From NCBI RefSeq assembly GCF_000716545.1, contig NZ_JNWZ01000080.1, positions 1 through 32,242 of the forward strand: DNA of 32,242 nucleotides, in the 5' to 3' direction. The notes under the pieces are model-generated. The model saw only the letters and a program-made list of their open reading frames with translations, was not told the origin of the DNA and ran no database searches. Position numbers and translations under genes: made by a program. The DNA is from Kitasatospora phosalacinea. GTDB lineage: Bacteria > Actinomycetota > Actinomycetes > Streptomycetales > Streptomycetaceae. Positions 1-7,082 of the stretch are shown here, one piece after another; positions within the stretch are counted from its first letter, which is position 1; each line of letters starts with the position of its first letter.

Positions 1-95
1 ACGCCCTCCCGATCCGTGGTGGCGTCCTCCGCGAAGCGACGGTCACCGGTCGCGTCGGGCACGTACTTCACACAGACAACGATCCTCAAGCTCAC
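1..95 (-). CDS. etfB: Electron transfer flavoprotein beta subunit, N-terminal fragment
   Basis: Only the first 31 codons are inside the window; the gene runs off the left edge. The peptide starts MSLRIVVCVKYVPDATGD, the typical opening of actinobacterial EtfB (FixA). EtfB forms a heterodimer with EtfA that binds FAD and AMP and passes electrons from acyl-CoA dehydrogenases toward the quinone pool. A GTG at 95 is preferred because family members begin at this Ser-Leu-Arg. A second in-frame GTG at 101, two codons upstream, is also possible: the AAAGGACA ribosome-binding site lies about 10 bases before the 95 start and 4 before the 101 start. etfA would be expected further left. Identification rests on the N-terminus only, but the match is distinctive. 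Confidence 0.85.
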   Translation of the reverse strand, partial: MSLRIVVCVKYVPDATGDRRFAEDATTDREG

Positions 96-120
96 GGCCA
101 CCTTGTCCTTTCACGCGGGA

Positions 121-200
121 GGGAACTGAGTTCCCCCACTAGACCACACTCCGTGCCACAGATCCACTCTCGCGGGGGTGTGAGGGGGGACTCAGTTCCC
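121..200. repeat. Long inverted repeat of palindromic operator-like sites between etfB and the fusion gene
   Basis: The arm at 121-137 and the arm at 184-200 are inverted copies of one 17-base sequence with one difference. They could form a hairpin with a 46-base loop. The left arm contains a 15-base perfect palindrome, GGGAACTGAGTTCCC, at 121-135. The right arm has a near-copy at 187-200. The site is 20 bases upstream of the etfB start and just beyond the stop of the gene at 223. It could be paired operators for etfB or a terminator for the fusion gene. There is no T-tract, so the operator reading is favoured. Confidence 0.6.
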
Positions 201-222
201 AGGGCGCGGGCCGGTGCGGGCC

Positions 223-1872
223 TCAGGCGGCGCGGCGCAGGCGCAGGGTGGAGTCGCGGTGCGGGCGGGCGTCCGGGTCGGTGACGGGGTGCCCGGGGTG
301 GTCGTGGCGGGCGTGCTCCTCGGCGAGCTCCACGGTCCAGACGGACGGGTCGAGCCGCAGGGAGGCCAGCATCTCCCCGGGGGTGGGGAAGTTCATCTCG
401 GGGTGCGGGTGGTCGTGCTTGACGGGGGGCGCGGCGTGGCTGGTGATCAGCAGCGTGCCGCCGGGGGCGACCGCCGCGGCGGCCCGGCGCAGCACCCGGT
501 CGCGCGGGAACTCGGCGGGCGAGTGGAGGAACTGCGCCGAGACCAGGTCGTACGAGCCGGCCGGGAAGGCGTGCGCCAGGTCGACGCGCTGCCAGTCGAT
601 CCGGTCGGCGACGTTCTCGACGGCGGCCCGGGCGGCGGCCCGCTCCAGCGCGACCTGCGAGATGTCGACGGCGGTGACCCGCCAGCCCTGCCCGGCCAGC
701 CAGATCGCGTCCCCGCCCTCGCCGCAGCCCACGTCCAGCGCGTGGCCGGGCTCCAGGCCGGCGGCCTGCACGGTCAGCGAGGCGTTCGGGCGGCCGCTCC
801 AGATCTGCTCGCTCTCGCCGTACCGCTTCTCCCAGAACTCGACCGCCTCGACGGCCAGCCGGGTCTCCTCGGCGACCAGGTCGGCGTTGATCGCGGCGGC
901 CGCGCGCAGCCCGTCGGCGGCGGCGATCGCGACCTGCCCGGCCGGGTCGGTCAGGTTGCCCGCCGCCCAGACGCCGGGGACGCCGGTGGCGCCCACCGGG
1001 TCGGTGGTGGCCAGCCGGGTCGCGAACCGGACGCCCTCACGGACCAGGTCGGTGGCCTCCAGGCCCAGATCGGCCAGGAACGGCGCGGTCGCCGCCATCT
1101 CGGTGCCCACGGCCAGTGCCTCGCACGCCACCACGGTGCCGTCGGCCAGCCGCACGCCGGTCAGCCCGGCGCCGCCGTTCTCGTCCTTGTCCTCGCTCTC
1201 GTTCTCGTTCTCGGGCAGCAGCGCGACCACCTCGCCGGGCACCACGCTCACCCCGCGGGCGGCCAGTTCGCGCCGCTGCCGCTCGTCGAAGGACCCGCCG
1301 GTGTGCGCCAGCAGCGTGACGTCCGCGCTCCACTGCCGCCACAGCAGCGCCTGGTGGACGGCGATCGCCGGGTCGGTGGCCAGCACGGCGATCTTCCGGT
1401 CGCGGACCTCCCAGCCGTGGCAGTACGGGCAGTGCACCACCTGGCGCCCCCAGCGCTCGGCCAGGCCGGGCACCTCGGGCAGCAGGTCGGTGGTGCCGGT
1501 GGTCAGCAGCAGCCGGCGGGCGTGCACGGCGCCGCCGTCCGACAGTTCGGCCCGGAAGCCGCCGTCCGCCTCGCGGCTGACGGACCGCACTTCCGCGTCG
1601 TGGAACTCGCCGCCGTACGAGGCGACTTCGGCCCGGCCGAGGGCGACCAGTTCGGCGGGTGGCAGGCCCTCGCGGCCGAGCAGGCCGTGGATGCCCTCGG
1701 CGGGCGCGTTGCGCGGCCGGCCGGAGTCGACGACCAGGACCGAGCGGCGGGCCCGGGCCAGGGTCAGGGCGCCGCTGAGTCCGGCGGCGCCGCCGCCGAC
1801 GATCAGGACGTCGTGGTGGCGGACGGGGTGCGGGTGCTGGTTCGGGTGCTCGTGCTGGTGCGTCGTGGTCAT
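223..1872 (-). CDS. Fused FAD/NAD(P) oxidoreductase (thioredoxin-reductase-like) and class I SAM methyltransferase
   Basis: A 549-aa two-domain enzyme. Residues 1-20 are His-rich. Residues 21-330 are a thioredoxin-reductase-like flavoprotein with the FAD-binding GGGAAG at 26-31, a CPYC redox motif in HCPYCHGWE at 148-155, and a C-terminal FAD signature near 302-314. Residues about 340-549 are a class I methyltransferase with the SAM motif VGCGEGGDA at 381-389. Such bifunctional proteins are known in actinobacteria; the substrate is unknown. An acidic low-complexity insert (ENENESEDKDEN) lies at 221-232. The ATG at 1872 is chosen because the flavin fold begins soon after it, although the ribosome-binding site is weak. 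The gene is divergent from the XRE-cupin regulator at 1955, 82 bases away, so that protein probably controls it. A simple thioredoxin reductase is unlikely because of the fusion. Confidence 0.85.
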   Translation of the reverse strand: MTTTHQHEHPNQHPHPVRHHDVLIVGGGAAGLSGALTLARARRSVLVVDSGRPRNAPAEGIHGLLGREGLPPAELVALGRAEVASYGGEFHDAEVRSVSREADGGFRAELSDGGAVHARRLLLTTGTTDLLPEVPGLAERWGRQVVHCPYCHGWEVRDRKIAVLATDPAIAVHQALLWRQWSADVTLLAHTGGSFDERQRRELAARGVSVVPGEVVALLPENENESEDKDENGGAGLTGVRLADGTVVACEALAVGTEMAATAPFLADLGLEATDLVREGVRFATRLATTDPVGATGVPGVWAAGNLTDPAGQVAIAAADGLRAAAAINADLVAEETRLAVEAVEFWEKRYGESEQIWSGRPNASLTVQAAGLEPGHALDVGCGEGGDAIWLAGQGWRVTAVDISQVALERAAARAAVENVADRIDWQRVDLAHAFPAGSYDLVSAQFLHSPAEFPRDRVLRRAAAAVAPGGTLLITSHAAPPVKHDHPHPEMNFPTPGEMLASLRLDPSVWTVELAEEHARHDHPGHPVTDPDARPHRDSTLRLRRAA

Positions 1873-1954
1873 GGTCCGATGGTGCGCCGCGTTCGCCGGA
1901 TTGACAAACAATGTTGCTGAGGTGGCAAATGGAGGGGTGGAGAGGAGCGAGACG
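1873..1954. promoter_or_regulatory. Divergent promoter/operator region between the fusion enzyme and the XRE regulator
   Basis: This 82-base gap contains a locally AT-rich patch (about 1895-1930) in otherwise GC-rich DNA. TTGACA at 1900-1905 on the plus strand matches a -35 hexamer, but no good -10 follows at 17-18 bases. The imperfect dyad CAAACAATGTTG follows it and could be the regulator's operator. Promoter positions are not resolved further. Confidence 0.5.
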
Positions 1955-2557
1955 ATGGGCGAGGACTTCGAAGCGGTGCTGACGGGCGTCGGCCCCCGGC
2001 TGCGGGCGATCCGGCAGCAGCACGGCACCACGCTGGCACAGCTGAGCGAACAGACCGGCATCTCGGTCAGCACGCTGTCCCGGCTGGAGTCCGGCGGGCG
2101 GCGGCCGACCCTGGAACTGCTGCTGCCGCTGGCCCGCGCGCACGGCGTGGCCTTGGACGAACTGGTCGACGCCCCGCCCACCGGCGACCCCCGGGTGCGG
2201 CTGCGCCCGTTCGTCCGGCACGGCTGGACGTACCTGTCGCTGGCCCGCAACCTCGGCGGCATGCAGGCGTACAAGATGGTCGTCCCGCCCGGCAACAGCC
2301 GGGAGAACTGCGAGCAGCGCACCCACGAGGGCCACGAGTGGCTGTACGTGCTCTCCGGGGAGCTGCTGCTGAAGCTGGGCGATCACGAGGTGGTGCTGAA
2401 GGCGGGCGAGGCGGCGGAGTTCGACACCCGGACGCCGCACCTGTTCACCAACGCCGGGCGGACGCCGGTGGAGTTCCTGAGCCTGTTCGGACCGCAGGGG
2501 GAGCGGGTGCACGTGCGGGCGCGGACCGCCAACAAGGCTGAGAGGGAAGGCGGCTGA
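1955..2557 (+). CDS. XRE-family transcriptional regulator with C-terminal cupin domain
   Basis: A 200-aa protein. Residues about 12-66 form a lambda-repressor-like helix-turn-helix (TLAQLSEQTGISVSTLSRLE). Residues about 100-185 form a cupin beta-barrel with THEGHEWLYVLSGELLLKLG and the second motif around FDTRTPHLFTN. Proteins of this architecture sense small ligands and often control a neighbouring metabolic or transport gene. The ATG at 1955 has a good GAGAGGAG ribosome-binding site; the frame is open far upstream, but only this start has one. It is divergent from the oxidoreductase/methyltransferase fusion, the obvious regulatory target. The effector is unknown. Confidence 0.9.
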   Translation: MGEDFEAVLTGVGPRLRAIRQQHGTTLAQLSEQTGISVSTLSRLESGGRRPTLELLLPLARAHGVALDELVDAPPTGDPRVRLRPFVRHGWTYLSLARNLGGMQAYKMVVPPGNSRENCEQRTHEGHEWLYVLSGELLLKLGDHEVVLKAGEAAEFDTRTPHLFTNAGRTPVEFLSLFGPQGERVHVRARTANKAEREGG

Positions 2558-2574
2558 CGGAGCGTCAAGCGTGG

Positions 2575-2605
2575 GACGCCGCGCCCGCGAGGCGGGCGCG
2601 GCGTC
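2575..2605. terminator. Bidirectional stem-loop terminator
   Basis: A perfect 14-bp inverted repeat (2575-2588 with 2592-2605) with a 3-base loop lies between two convergent genes, ending 18 bases after the XRE stop and 22 bases before the other stop. There is no U-tract, as is common in streptomycetes. Confidence 0.85.
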
Positions 2606-2626
2606 CGGACGGGCTGCGGTGGATCG

Positions 2627-3289
2627 TCAGTTGACGAAGACCGTGCCACCGAGGGTGGTGTCGGTCACCGGGCCGTAGGCGGCCGAGAAGCTGATGCTGG
2701 CGAAACAGATGCTCGGGCCGGACAACTTGGTGAAGCCCTGGTTGGCCATGGTGATCTGCGCGGGGGAGTTGGTGGCGTTGCCGTGGAGGGCGCCGCCGGT
2801 CGAGGAGTAGGTGCACAGGGCGTTGCCGGCCAGGGTCTTGAGGTTGACGACGGCCTGGATCGAGCCGCTGAGGGTGACCGGGAACCCGGCGGAGTCGGAG
2901 ATGCTCAGGGTGTAGGGCAGGTTGCTCATGGTCAGGCTGTTCACGCCGCTGACACCGACCACGTTGGAGGTGCAGCCGGAGAAGGTCAGGGTGCCGACCG
3001 GGCCGGACGCGGTGGCGGAGCCGGTGGCGAGCGGGTTGGCGCTCACGCTGCCGCCGATGGTGGAGGCGGTGCACTTGACGCCGGTGGTGGTGCCCGGGTT
3101 GTACATGGTTGCCAGGGTGCCGCTGACCAGGTTCGCGGACAGGGTGTCGCCGACCCCGACGGGGGTGGCGGTCCCGGCGATGGTCAGCACCGGGGTGCTG
3201 CCGGCCGCGTCGGCCGAGGCGGCCGGCAGCACGGCGAGGGCGCCGACGGCGACGAGGGCGGCGGCGCCGGCCAGGGTGCGGTTGCGCAT
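2627..3289 (-). CDS. Secreted protein of unknown function (220 aa)
   Basis: The protein begins with a classical Sec signal peptide (MRNRTLAGAAALVAVGALAV) with a likely cleavage after ASADA near residue 30. The mature part is Gly/Ser/Thr/Val-rich and looks like an all-beta extracellular domain. It has four cysteines that could form disulfides, in the contexts VKCTAS, SGCTSN, LCTYS and ICFAS. The ATG at 3289 has a good GGAAGGAA ribosome-binding site. It lies 175 bases downstream of another secreted protein on the same strand and probably belongs to the same envelope locus as the DUF6230/DUF6114 genes. No catalytic motif is visible. I do not recognise the family with certainty. Confidence 0.85.
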   Translation of the reverse strand: MRNRTLAGAAALVAVGALAVLPAASADAAGSTPVLTIAGTATPVGVGDTLSANLVSGTLATMYNPGTTTGVKCTASTIGGSVSANPLATGSATASGPVGTLTFSGCTSNVVGVSGVNSLTMSNLPYTLSISDSAGFPVTLSGSIQAVVNLKTLAGNALCTYSSTGGALHGNATNSPAQITMANQGFTKLSGPSICFASISFSAAYGPVTDTTLGGTVFVN

Positions 3290-3329
3290 GAGGGTTCCTT
3301 CCGGTGGGTGGGGCGGATCGGACGGAGCT

Positions 3330-3351
3330 GCTCCGGCGCGCTCGCCGGAGC
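3330..3351. terminator. Stem-loop between the two secreted-protein genes
   Basis: A perfect 9-bp stem (3330-3338 with 3343-3351) and a 4-base loop in the 175-base gap. It may be a partial terminator after the gene ending at 3465, or a structure in the leader of the gene starting at 3289. Confidence 0.5.
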
Positions 3352-3464
3352 GCGTGCCGGCCCCGTGCTGGGGACGGGACGGCACGGGCAGGTGGGGGAT
3401 TCGAGCGGTGGACTCCGCCGGCGGCGGCGGGGGTTCGTCGAGCGGCTGGGGGAGTCGCGGCGGG

Positions 3465-4454
3465 TCAGTGCGCGGCGCTGTCGTTCAGCGCGGCGGTGAG
3501 GTCGGCGATGTCGGTGTCCAGCACGAAGGTCGCGTTGGTCTGCTGGAAGCTCACCGAGTCCTTGCCGGGAGCGGCGGGCAGCCCCATGGTCCAGTTGATG
3601 ATCTGGTTCAGCGAGCCGAGCAGGCCGCACCCGTTGGCGCCGGGCACCGCGAAGGTGTTGTCGACCAGTGAGGCGTTGGTCTCCGAGATCGCCAGCGCGT
3701 TGTGCCCGTTGGGGTCCGCGTCGTAGCTCAGGGTGCCCGGGTCGCCGGTCATCGGCGGGGTGGAGCCGACCGGGGTGGTCGAGCCGGTGGTGGGCTTGAG
3801 CAGCAGCGGCGCGGAGTCCGAGCCGACGTAGCAGTGCCCGCCGAACAGCGCGTTGTACAGGTGCAGTTTGATCGGCAGCTGGAACACCGGGTACGGCTCG
3901 CCGGTCGCCAGCGGAGTGAACTTGGTGACCGGGCCCGCGAGTTCGACCTGCGCGAAGACGCTGGTGATGCCGGGCAGGTAGTTCTGGATGCCCGGGATGT
4001 TGATCTGCACCATCGGCGCGCTGAGCAGCGGGGCGCCGGTCGGCGGCACCACGGTGTACTGGTTGGCGGTGCTGCCGTCCGGGAACGACACCTCGGGCGC
4101 GGACTTGTCCCAGTAGAAGCCGAACTGCAGCGTGATCGGAGAGTTGAACGGCACCACGGTGTTGCCGAGGGTGAACTTCCCGGCGTTGGTCACCGACACC
4201 AGGCAGCCGACCTGGAGGTTCGCCGGGTCGTGCATGGCCGGTGCGGCGAGCGGACAGTTGCCCATGCCGGTGTACGGCGCGCCGGGCGCGGCGGCGCCGG
4301 TGGTGGCCGAGGCCGGGGCGACGCCGGCCAGCAGCGCGGCGGAGGCGAGGGCGGCGGCGGTCGGCAGCAGGCGGCGGAGCCGGCGCCGGGGCGCGGCGGA
4401 CGGGGCGGCAGCTGCCGGGTCGGGGAAGGCTGAGGACGCGGGGGAGGTGTGCAT
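3465..4454 (-). CDS. Secreted protein of unknown function (329 aa)
   Basis: The N-terminus has a charged segment (RRRLRRLLPTAAALASAALL) followed by APASA, giving an export signal of about 50 residues. The mature region is rich in Pro, Gly, Thr and Asn and has cysteines in the contexts MGNCPLA, QVGCLVS, GHCYVG and NGCGLLG, suggesting an extracellular disulfide-bonded beta protein. The ATG at 4454 has an AGGAG ribosome-binding site 10 bases upstream. The gene is divergent from the DUF6230-DUF6114 pair, and its promoter region shares an operator-like 15-mer with theirs, so co-regulation is likely. No enzyme motif is recognised. The role is probably at the cell surface. Confidence 0.85.
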   Translation of the reverse strand: MHTSPASSAFPDPAAAAPSAAPRRRLRRLLPTAAALASAALLAGVAPASATTGAAAPGAPYTGMGNCPLAAPAMHDPANLQVGCLVSVTNAGKFTLGNTVVPFNSPITLQFGFYWDKSAPEVSFPDGSTANQYTVVPPTGAPLLSAPMVQINIPGIQNYLPGITSVFAQVELAGPVTKFTPLATGEPYPVFQLPIKLHLYNALFGGHCYVGSDSAPLLLKPTTGSTTPVGSTPPMTGDPGTLSYDADPNGHNALAISETNASLVDNTFAVPGANGCGLLGSLNQIINWTMGLPAAPGKDSVSFQQTNATFVLDTDIADLTAALNDSAAH

Positions 4455-4567
4455 GGCGGGGCGCTCCTGACGGCATGGGGATGGGGGAGCGGGGCGGGGA
4501 ACCAGTGCGCTCGACGCCACGAGCGACCGGGCCGAGGCGCACGACTGCCACCGTCGCGCCGGTGCGG

Positions 4568-4602
4568 TCCGTCGTACCGGGAAACGCTCCGTCGTACCGG
4601 GA
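4568..4602. repeat. 15-bp direct repeat with a 20-bp period
   Basis: TCCGTCGTACCGGGA occurs exactly twice, at 4568-4582 and 4588-4602. The 20-bp period is about two helical turns, which suits two regulator protomers on one DNA face. It lies in the leader of the secreted-protein gene starting at 4454. Confidence 0.6.
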
Positions 4603-4677
4603 GCCGCGGCGCCCCCGTACGGGGACCGCGCCGGGCCGGAGCGGGAACGACCCGGTGGGCACGGTGGGGACACCGTG

Positions 4678-4692
4678 GTTACCGCCGGGTAC
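4678..4692. promoter_or_regulatory. Putative operator, copy B (minus-strand promoter side)
   Basis: GTTACCGCCGGGTAC matches the reverse complement of the site at 4861-4875 at 13 of 15 positions. It starts just downstream of the minus-strand -10 candidate at 4700-4705, where a bound repressor would block transcription of the 329-aa secreted protein. Confidence 0.6.
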
Positions 4693-4699
4693 CCGCCAA

Positions 4700-4729
4700 G
4701 TTCTAGGCGCCGCTCGGCCCCAACGTCAA
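4700..4729 (-). promoter_or_regulatory. Candidate promoter for the 329-aa secreted protein
   Basis: Read on the minus strand, TTGACG (4724-4729), an 18-base spacer and TAGAAC (4700-4705). The -35 is close to the vegetative consensus and the -10 is fair. It would leave a leader of about 240 bases before the ATG at 4454, long enough to hold the direct repeat at 4568-4602. Confidence 0.5.
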
Positions 4730-4848
4730 GGCAGTGCGCGGAAGTTGGAAGGGAGATGAGCGGAGTTGGAGCGGCTTTGGGCTCCAATTGCCCCACCAGT
4801 AACAGGAGTTGACTGTGGTTCCGGAATTCCCGGGCGGTGCGCGAAGTA

Positions 4849-4877
4849 TTGACCGGCCATGTACCCCGGGGTAACTT
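4849..4877 (+). promoter_or_regulatory. Candidate promoter for the DUF6230-DUF6114 operon
   Basis: TTGACC (4849-4854), a 17-base spacer and TAACTT (4872-4877) form a good vegetative-type promoter. The spacer and -10 overlap a palindromic operator candidate at 4861-4875, suggesting repression. The leader to the ATG at 5013 is about 130 bases. The remainder of the 558-base divergent gap (4455-5012) shows no further gene. Confidence 0.6.
4861..4875. promoter_or_regulatory. Putative operator, copy A (DUF6230 promoter)
   Basis: GTACCCCGGGGTAAC contains the perfect 12-bp palindrome TACCCCGGGGTA (4862-4873). It overlaps the spacer and -10 of the plus-strand promoter and matches copy B at 4678-4692 at 13 of 15 positions. 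A TetR-type dimer is one plausible binder; no such gene is in the window nearby. Confidence 0.6.
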
Positions 4878-5012
4878 CCAGTCAGCCCGCCGGTTGTGAG
4901 AAAGATCGTCAACTGCACTGCCAGCCACCACAGTTGGCGATCCCGGTCCACGCCAGGCCCACCCGCACCCGACGGAGCCGCGGATCCCCCACCCGACCCT
5001 CTGGAGCTGTCC

Positions 5013-5642
5013 ATGGCACCCTCCGCAGAACAACCCGCCGCCACCTCGACCGGGCGCGGCCGGGTCCGGCTGCGCCGCGCCGCACTGATGGCGGTACCGG
5101 CCTGCGTGGCCGCGGGCGTCCTGGTGACCCTGACCGCGCAGAACGTCCTCGCCACCCAGTTCGCCATCTCCGGCATGGCCTTCCAGGTCACCGCCGACAG
5201 GCTGGACGGCACCGGGTTCGAGCAGTTCGGCACCCTCGACAACATGATCGAGAACAGCCCCAACGCCGGCGACACCGGCGGCCAGCTGTTCCTCATCCAG
5301 ACCGTGGTCAAGAACGCCTCCCTCACCAAGCTCTGCCAGAGCGTCAACCTGGGCGGCATCAACCTGCTGATCACCGCCGGCGACAAGGGCACCCCCGTCA
5401 CCGCCGAGAACCTCACCACCGACTCCGACCTGATGAGCGGCGAGGCCGAGTTCAAGGGCCTCGAAGTCGGCCGCGACGCCAGCACCTTCGACAAGGGCGG
5501 CGTGGCCGGCCCGCCCGGCATGTTCGGCCAGCAGGGCGACACCGTGGCCGTCGACCACTTCCGGCAGCAGAACTACGCCACCACCGCCGGCGTCTTCCGG
5601 CTGCCCAACATGCACCTCAGCTTCAGCACCGATGGCTGCTGA
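5013..5642 (+). CDS. DUF6230 family protein
   Basis: A 209-aa protein resembling the DUF6230 family. A basic N-terminus (RGRVRLRR) precedes one hydrophobic segment at about 24-48 (ALMAVPACVAAGVLVTLTAQ), either a signal anchor or an uncleaved signal. The rest is a soluble extracytoplasmic domain with SLTKLCQSVNLGG and a C-terminal cysteine. Some genomes label such proteins cholesterol esterase, but I see no GXSXG or other hydrolase motif, so that name is not supported. The ATG at 5013 follows a GGAG ribosome-binding site. The stop overlaps the start of the DUF6114 gene by 11 bases, so the two are translationally coupled and probably act together at the membrane. Confidence 0.8.
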   Translation: MAPSAEQPAATSTGRGRVRLRRAALMAVPACVAAGVLVTLTAQNVLATQFAISGMAFQVTADRLDGTGFEQFGTLDNMIENSPNAGDTGGQLFLIQTVVKNASLTKLCQSVNLGGINLLITAGDKGTPVTAENLTTDSDLMSGEAEFKGLEVGRDASTFDKGGVAGPPGMFGQQGDTVAVDHFRQQNYATTAGVFRLPNMHLSFSTDGC

Positions 5643-6213
5643 ACCCGGACCGGCACCGGACCGGGCGGCCGACACCACGGCCGCCCGGCCCGCCGACAGC
5701 GACGGGACCGCGGCCACCGCCGGGGCTGCCGCGGCCGCCCCGACGCCGCCCGCCCCGCACGGCTTCGCCGGCTGGCGCGGACGCCGACCGTTCTGGGGCG
5801 GCCTGCTGGTCGTCCTGGCCGGTGCGGAGATCCTGTTCACCGAGAAGGCCCCGATGCGCATGGTCATCCGCATCGGCGCGCTCGGCCTGGCCGGCTACAT
5901 CGTCCCCGCGATCATGGTGCTCTGCGGGCTGCTGCTGATCTTCCACCCCGTCCAGCGGGTCTTCTACTCGCTGCTCGCCGTCCTCGCCACCCTCGGCAGC
6001 TGGGTCACCTCCAACCTCGGCGGATTCTTCATCGGCCTGCTGCTCGGCCTGACCGGCAGCAGCCTCGCCTTCGGCTGGCTCCCCGACCAGCCCCGGCGCC
6101 GCCGGCTGCTGCGCCGCCGACCCGAACCCGGTCCCGGAACGGGACCCGGAGCCGGAACGGGACCCGAGCGCGGAACGGGGCGCGGCACGGGACGCGAAGC
6201 CACCCCGGCCTGA
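5632..6213 (+). CDS. DUF6114 family integral membrane protein
   Basis: A 193-aa membrane protein of the DUF6114 type, commonly found next to DUF6230. An Ala/Pro-rich cytoplasmic N-terminus (1-50) leads to about four hydrophobic segments near 53-70, 78-104, 108-124 and 127-149. A basic stretch (RRRRLLRRR, about 155-163) and a low-complexity Gly/Thr/Pro/Glu tail (about 165-193) follow. The tail is encoded by imperfect GGAACGGGAC-type repeats and may be an expansion. The start overlaps the DUF6230 stop. It probably forms a membrane complex with its partner; no transport or enzyme motif is visible. Confidence 0.8.
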   Translation: MAAEPGPAPDRAADTTAARPADSDGTAATAGAAAAAPTPPAPHGFAGWRGRRPFWGGLLVVLAGAEILFTEKAPMRMVIRIGALGLAGYIVPAIMVLCGLLLIFHPVQRVFYSLLAVLATLGSWVTSNLGGFFIGLLLGLTGSSLAFGWLPDQPRRRRLLRRRPEPGPGTGPGAGTGPERGTGRGTGREATPA

Positions 6214-6299
6214 CCGGGGCGGCGTCCGGCGGAGGAGCGTGGCCGCCGCCGGACGCCCCGGCCGCGGCCCCCGCGCACCGAGCGGGCGGGGACCGCGGC
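6214..6299 (+). terminator. Double stem-loop terminator after DUF6114
   Basis: The first hairpin pairs 6214-6232 with 6243-6261, 19-nt arms with a 2-base bulge. A second pairs 6261-6274 with 6286-6299, 14-nt arms with one mismatch. Together they form a strong GC-rich terminator immediately after the DUF6114 stop, separating that operon from pxpB. Confidence 0.75.
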
Positions 6300-6407
6300 C
6301 GGGCCCCGGCGCCCGACCGGCGCCGCTTGGTACCTTGGGCGGCTGACGGCCCGTGACGGGACGCGACGGCGCGGCCGGAGGCGGCGGACGGAAACGAGGG
6401 GTGCGCG

Positions 6408-7082
6408 GTGCGGGTACTGCGGTGCGGCAGCGACGCCGTCCTGATCGAGGCCGAGGACGCCGAACAGGCGCAACGGCTGCACACCGCCCTGCGCGACGCC
6501 CCGCCCGTCGGCACCGGCGAGCTCGTCCCCGCCGCCCGCACCGTCCTGGTCCGCTACGACCCGTCCGCGACCGACTGGCAGCGGCTGCGCGCCGCCGTCA
6601 CCGCACTGCCGCTGCACGAGGTGCCGCCGGCCGAAGCCGCCGAGACCGTGCGGATCCCGGTCCGCTACGACGGCCCCGACCTCGCCGAGGTCGCCCGCCT
6701 GGCCGGACTGACGCCCCGGCAGGTCGTCGAACGCCACACCGCCGCCCGCTACCGCGTCGCGTTCTGCGGCTTCGCCCCCGGCTTCGCCTACCTCACCGGC
6801 CTCGACCCGCGCCTGCGGGTGCCCCGCCGGGCCGAACCGCGCACCCGCGTCCCCGCCGGGGCGGTCGCCGTCGCCGACGAGTACACCGGCGTCTACCCCC
6901 GCACCTCACCCGGCGGCTGGCAGCTGCTCGGCACCACCGACCTCCCGCTGTGGGACCAGACCGCCGACCCGCCCACCAGGCTGCGCCCCGGCACCGCGGT
7001 GCGCTTCGTCGCGATCGGCGAGCCCGGGCGGCCGGCGGAGAGCGGGGGGACCGGCGAGGACGGGGAGGCGGTGCGGCCGTGA
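6408..7082 (+). CDS. pxpB: 5-oxoprolinase subunit PxpB
   Basis: A 224-aa protein of the KipI/allophanate-hydrolase subunit 1 family. FCGFAPGFAYL at 119-129 and SPGGWQLLG at 167-175 are family signatures. With PxpC and PxpA, PxpB forms the ATP-dependent prokaryotic 5-oxoprolinase, which opens 5-oxoproline to glutamate. The GTG at 6408 follows GAGGGG. The last 20 residues are a Gly/Glu-rich extension. The gene overlaps pxpC by 4 bases, so the two are translationally coupled. The LamB/YcsF subunit pxpA, usually adjacent, is absent on both sides. Confidence 0.9.
   Translation: MRVLRCGSDAVLIEAEDAEQAQRLHTALRDAPPVGTGELVPAARTVLVRYDPSATDWQRLRAAVTALPLHEVPPAEAAETVRIPVRYDGPDLAEVARLAGLTPRQVVERHTAARYRVAFCGFAPGFAYLTGLDPRLRVPRRAEPRTRVPAGAVAVADEYTGVYPRTSPGGWQLLGTTDLPLWDQTADPPTRLRPGTAVRFVAIGEPGRPAESGGTGEDGEAVRP

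Noticed and set aside
214..1920. Long open frame on the plus strand opposite the fusion enzyme
   Set aside because: High-GC third-position bias leaves stop-free antisense frames; its translation is low-complexity Gly/Arg/Val with no domain, while the minus strand encodes recognisable enzymes.
2383..2649. Small minus-strand frame across the XRE 3' end and terminator
   Set aside because: It crosses a perfect terminator hairpin, has no ribosome-binding site and no recognisable domain.
5013..5642. Naming the DUF6230 protein cholesterol esterase
   Set aside because: No GXSXG or other hydrolase motif and a single membrane anchor; the label appears to be inherited annotation.
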